Shown piece after piece: positions 63,115 to 64,000 of a stretch of DNA of 64,000 nucleotides (positions are counted from its first letter, which is position 1; each line of letters begins with the position of its first letter). Made by a program: the position numbers and the translations under genes. The notes beneath the pieces were generated by a model. It was not told where the DNA came from and did not search any database. It saw only the letters and a list, made by a program, of their open reading frames with translations. Source of the DNA: Atrichornis clamosus (lineage: Eukaryota > Chordata > Aves > Passeriformes > Menuridae); contig WBMZ01014153.1 in the NCBI GenBank assembly GCA_013400975.1, positions 62,001 to 126,000 of the forward strand, in the 5' to 3' direction.

Positions 63115-63893
63115 TTGAAACAAGGACAAATGCTGGATTCTGCATCTGGGACAGTGCAATCCTGGATACTTGGATATAAGTATAGACTGGGGGACAAGAG
63201 CCTGGCAGGCAGCTCTACAGAAAGTGATCTGGGAGTTTTGGTTCGTGGGAAGTTCAGTGTGAACCATGAATGTTCCCTGGGAGCCAAAGGCTCCAACTGC
63301 ATGCTGGGGTGCTTTAAGCAGAGTACAGATAACAGGTCAAAAGAAGAGGTGCTGTTAACCTCAGCAGTGCTATGGCCTCTGCTGGACTACTCTGTGCAGT
63401 TTTGAGCTCCACAATATAAATAACATGTAAAAATATAATGTGATGACCCAAGGTGGGCAACAGAGCTGGTGAAAGGCGTGGAGGACATGACTTGGGATGG
63501 GTGGGTGAGGATACTGGGTTTGTTCAGTTCGGAGGAAGAAGAGGGTGACCTCGTTGTCAACAATTCCCTCATGATGGGGAACAGAGGTGGGGGTGCTGAT
63601 TTCTCCTCTCTGTTGTCTGGTCACAGGACATGAAGGAATGGCCTAAAGTTGCAGATGGAAGTTCAGGTCAGATATCAGATAAAAGATCTTTAACTGAGAG
63701 TGTGGTCAAGCACTGGAACATGCTCCCCTGAGGAGCAGTTATGTCCCCAAGCCTGTCAGTATTAAAGAAGTAATCGGGCAATGCTTTTAGACATCTGGTT
63801 TAGCTTTTATGTTACCCTTTGTGAAGTTAGAAGTTGGATGTATCCTTGTGGATCCCTTCCAGCTCAGGATATTCTGTGGTTCTGTGATCCTGA
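63115..63893 (+). mobile_element. CR1 LINE 3' fragment with part of ORF2
   Basis: One frame reads the C-terminal part of CR1 reverse transcriptase (YRLGDKSLAGSSTESDLGVL, VNHECSLGAKGSNCMLGC, LDYSVQF). Further 3' are the standard CR1 tail phrases, ending in 'GATCCCTTCCAGCTCAGGAT' and 'ATTCTGTGGTTCTGTGATCC'. The frame is broken by stops and small indels, so it is dead. Confidence 0.9.
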
Positions 63894-64000
63894 TACAATG
63901 GTAAACCTAGCTTTTAAAACCATCAAATGGGAATTCACCATCATTTGTCCATTTTTCTTATACTTTTGCTTAATTATATAGTACAAGTAGATATTCATAC

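Noticed and set aside
63115..63405. 96-codon frame near the end of the window
   Set aside because: This is a remnant of CR1 ORF2, not a host gene.
1..64000. CRISPR arrays, operons, tRNA or rRNA genes
   Set aside because: Intron-containing vertebrate-type DNA with CR1 elements. No cloverleaf, rRNA core motif or regularly spaced repeat array was seen.

Overview
The window looks like bird nuclear DNA. It is AT-rich and gene-poor. It carries several CR1 LINE fragments of the avian type: the C-terminal end of the CR1 reverse-transcriptase ORF, and 3' ends with the 'ATTCTGTGATTCTGTGA' and 'TTGGAAGGGACCT' style signatures. The one gene I can support has ordinary vertebrate GT-AG introns. I cannot name the species.

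The gene is a 13-exon transglutaminase (TGM3/TGM5/TGM6-like) on the + strand. Its coding part runs from a 7-base first coding exon at 17403 to a stop at 30673. All 12 introns have GT-AG ends and compatible phases. The joined reading frame is 3621 bases with no internal stop, giving 1206 residues. Residues 3-699 follow the standard transglutaminase layout: beta-sandwich, catalytic core, two beta-barrels. The remaining ~507 residues are a Cys/Ser/Pro-rich repetitive tail encoded in the same last exon as the second barrel.

The enzyme part is itself odd. The Cys276-His333-Asp356 triad is kept. The oxyanion tryptophan (TGM2 Trp241) is Glu, the GQCW motif reads GYCG, and ligands of all three TGM3-type calcium sites are replaced. 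About 45 cysteines are scattered through the core. The best reading is a transglutaminase turned into a disulfide-rich structural protein, with loss of calcium-dependent catalysis likely but unproven. A cornified hard appendage (feather, beak, claw, scale) is the first guess for where it acts. A sperm cytoskeletal structure is an alternative.

Layout: 1-17.27 kb is AT-rich with no supported gene. 17.28-30.74 kb is the transglutaminase gene, with CR1 pieces in introns 3, 6 and 9 and an AAT-type microsatellite in intron 10. 30.74-39.15 kb is AT-rich with one weak candidate minus-strand exon near 36.5-36.8 kb. 39.15-39.53 kb is an isolated CpG-rich island without an assignable gene. 39.53-64 kb is mostly AT-rich non-coding sequence with a dispersed repeat at ~48.3-49.06 kb, a perfect 37-base tandem duplication at 55.17 kb, and CR1 pieces at ~59.7, ~60.4-60.8 and 63.1-63.9 kb.
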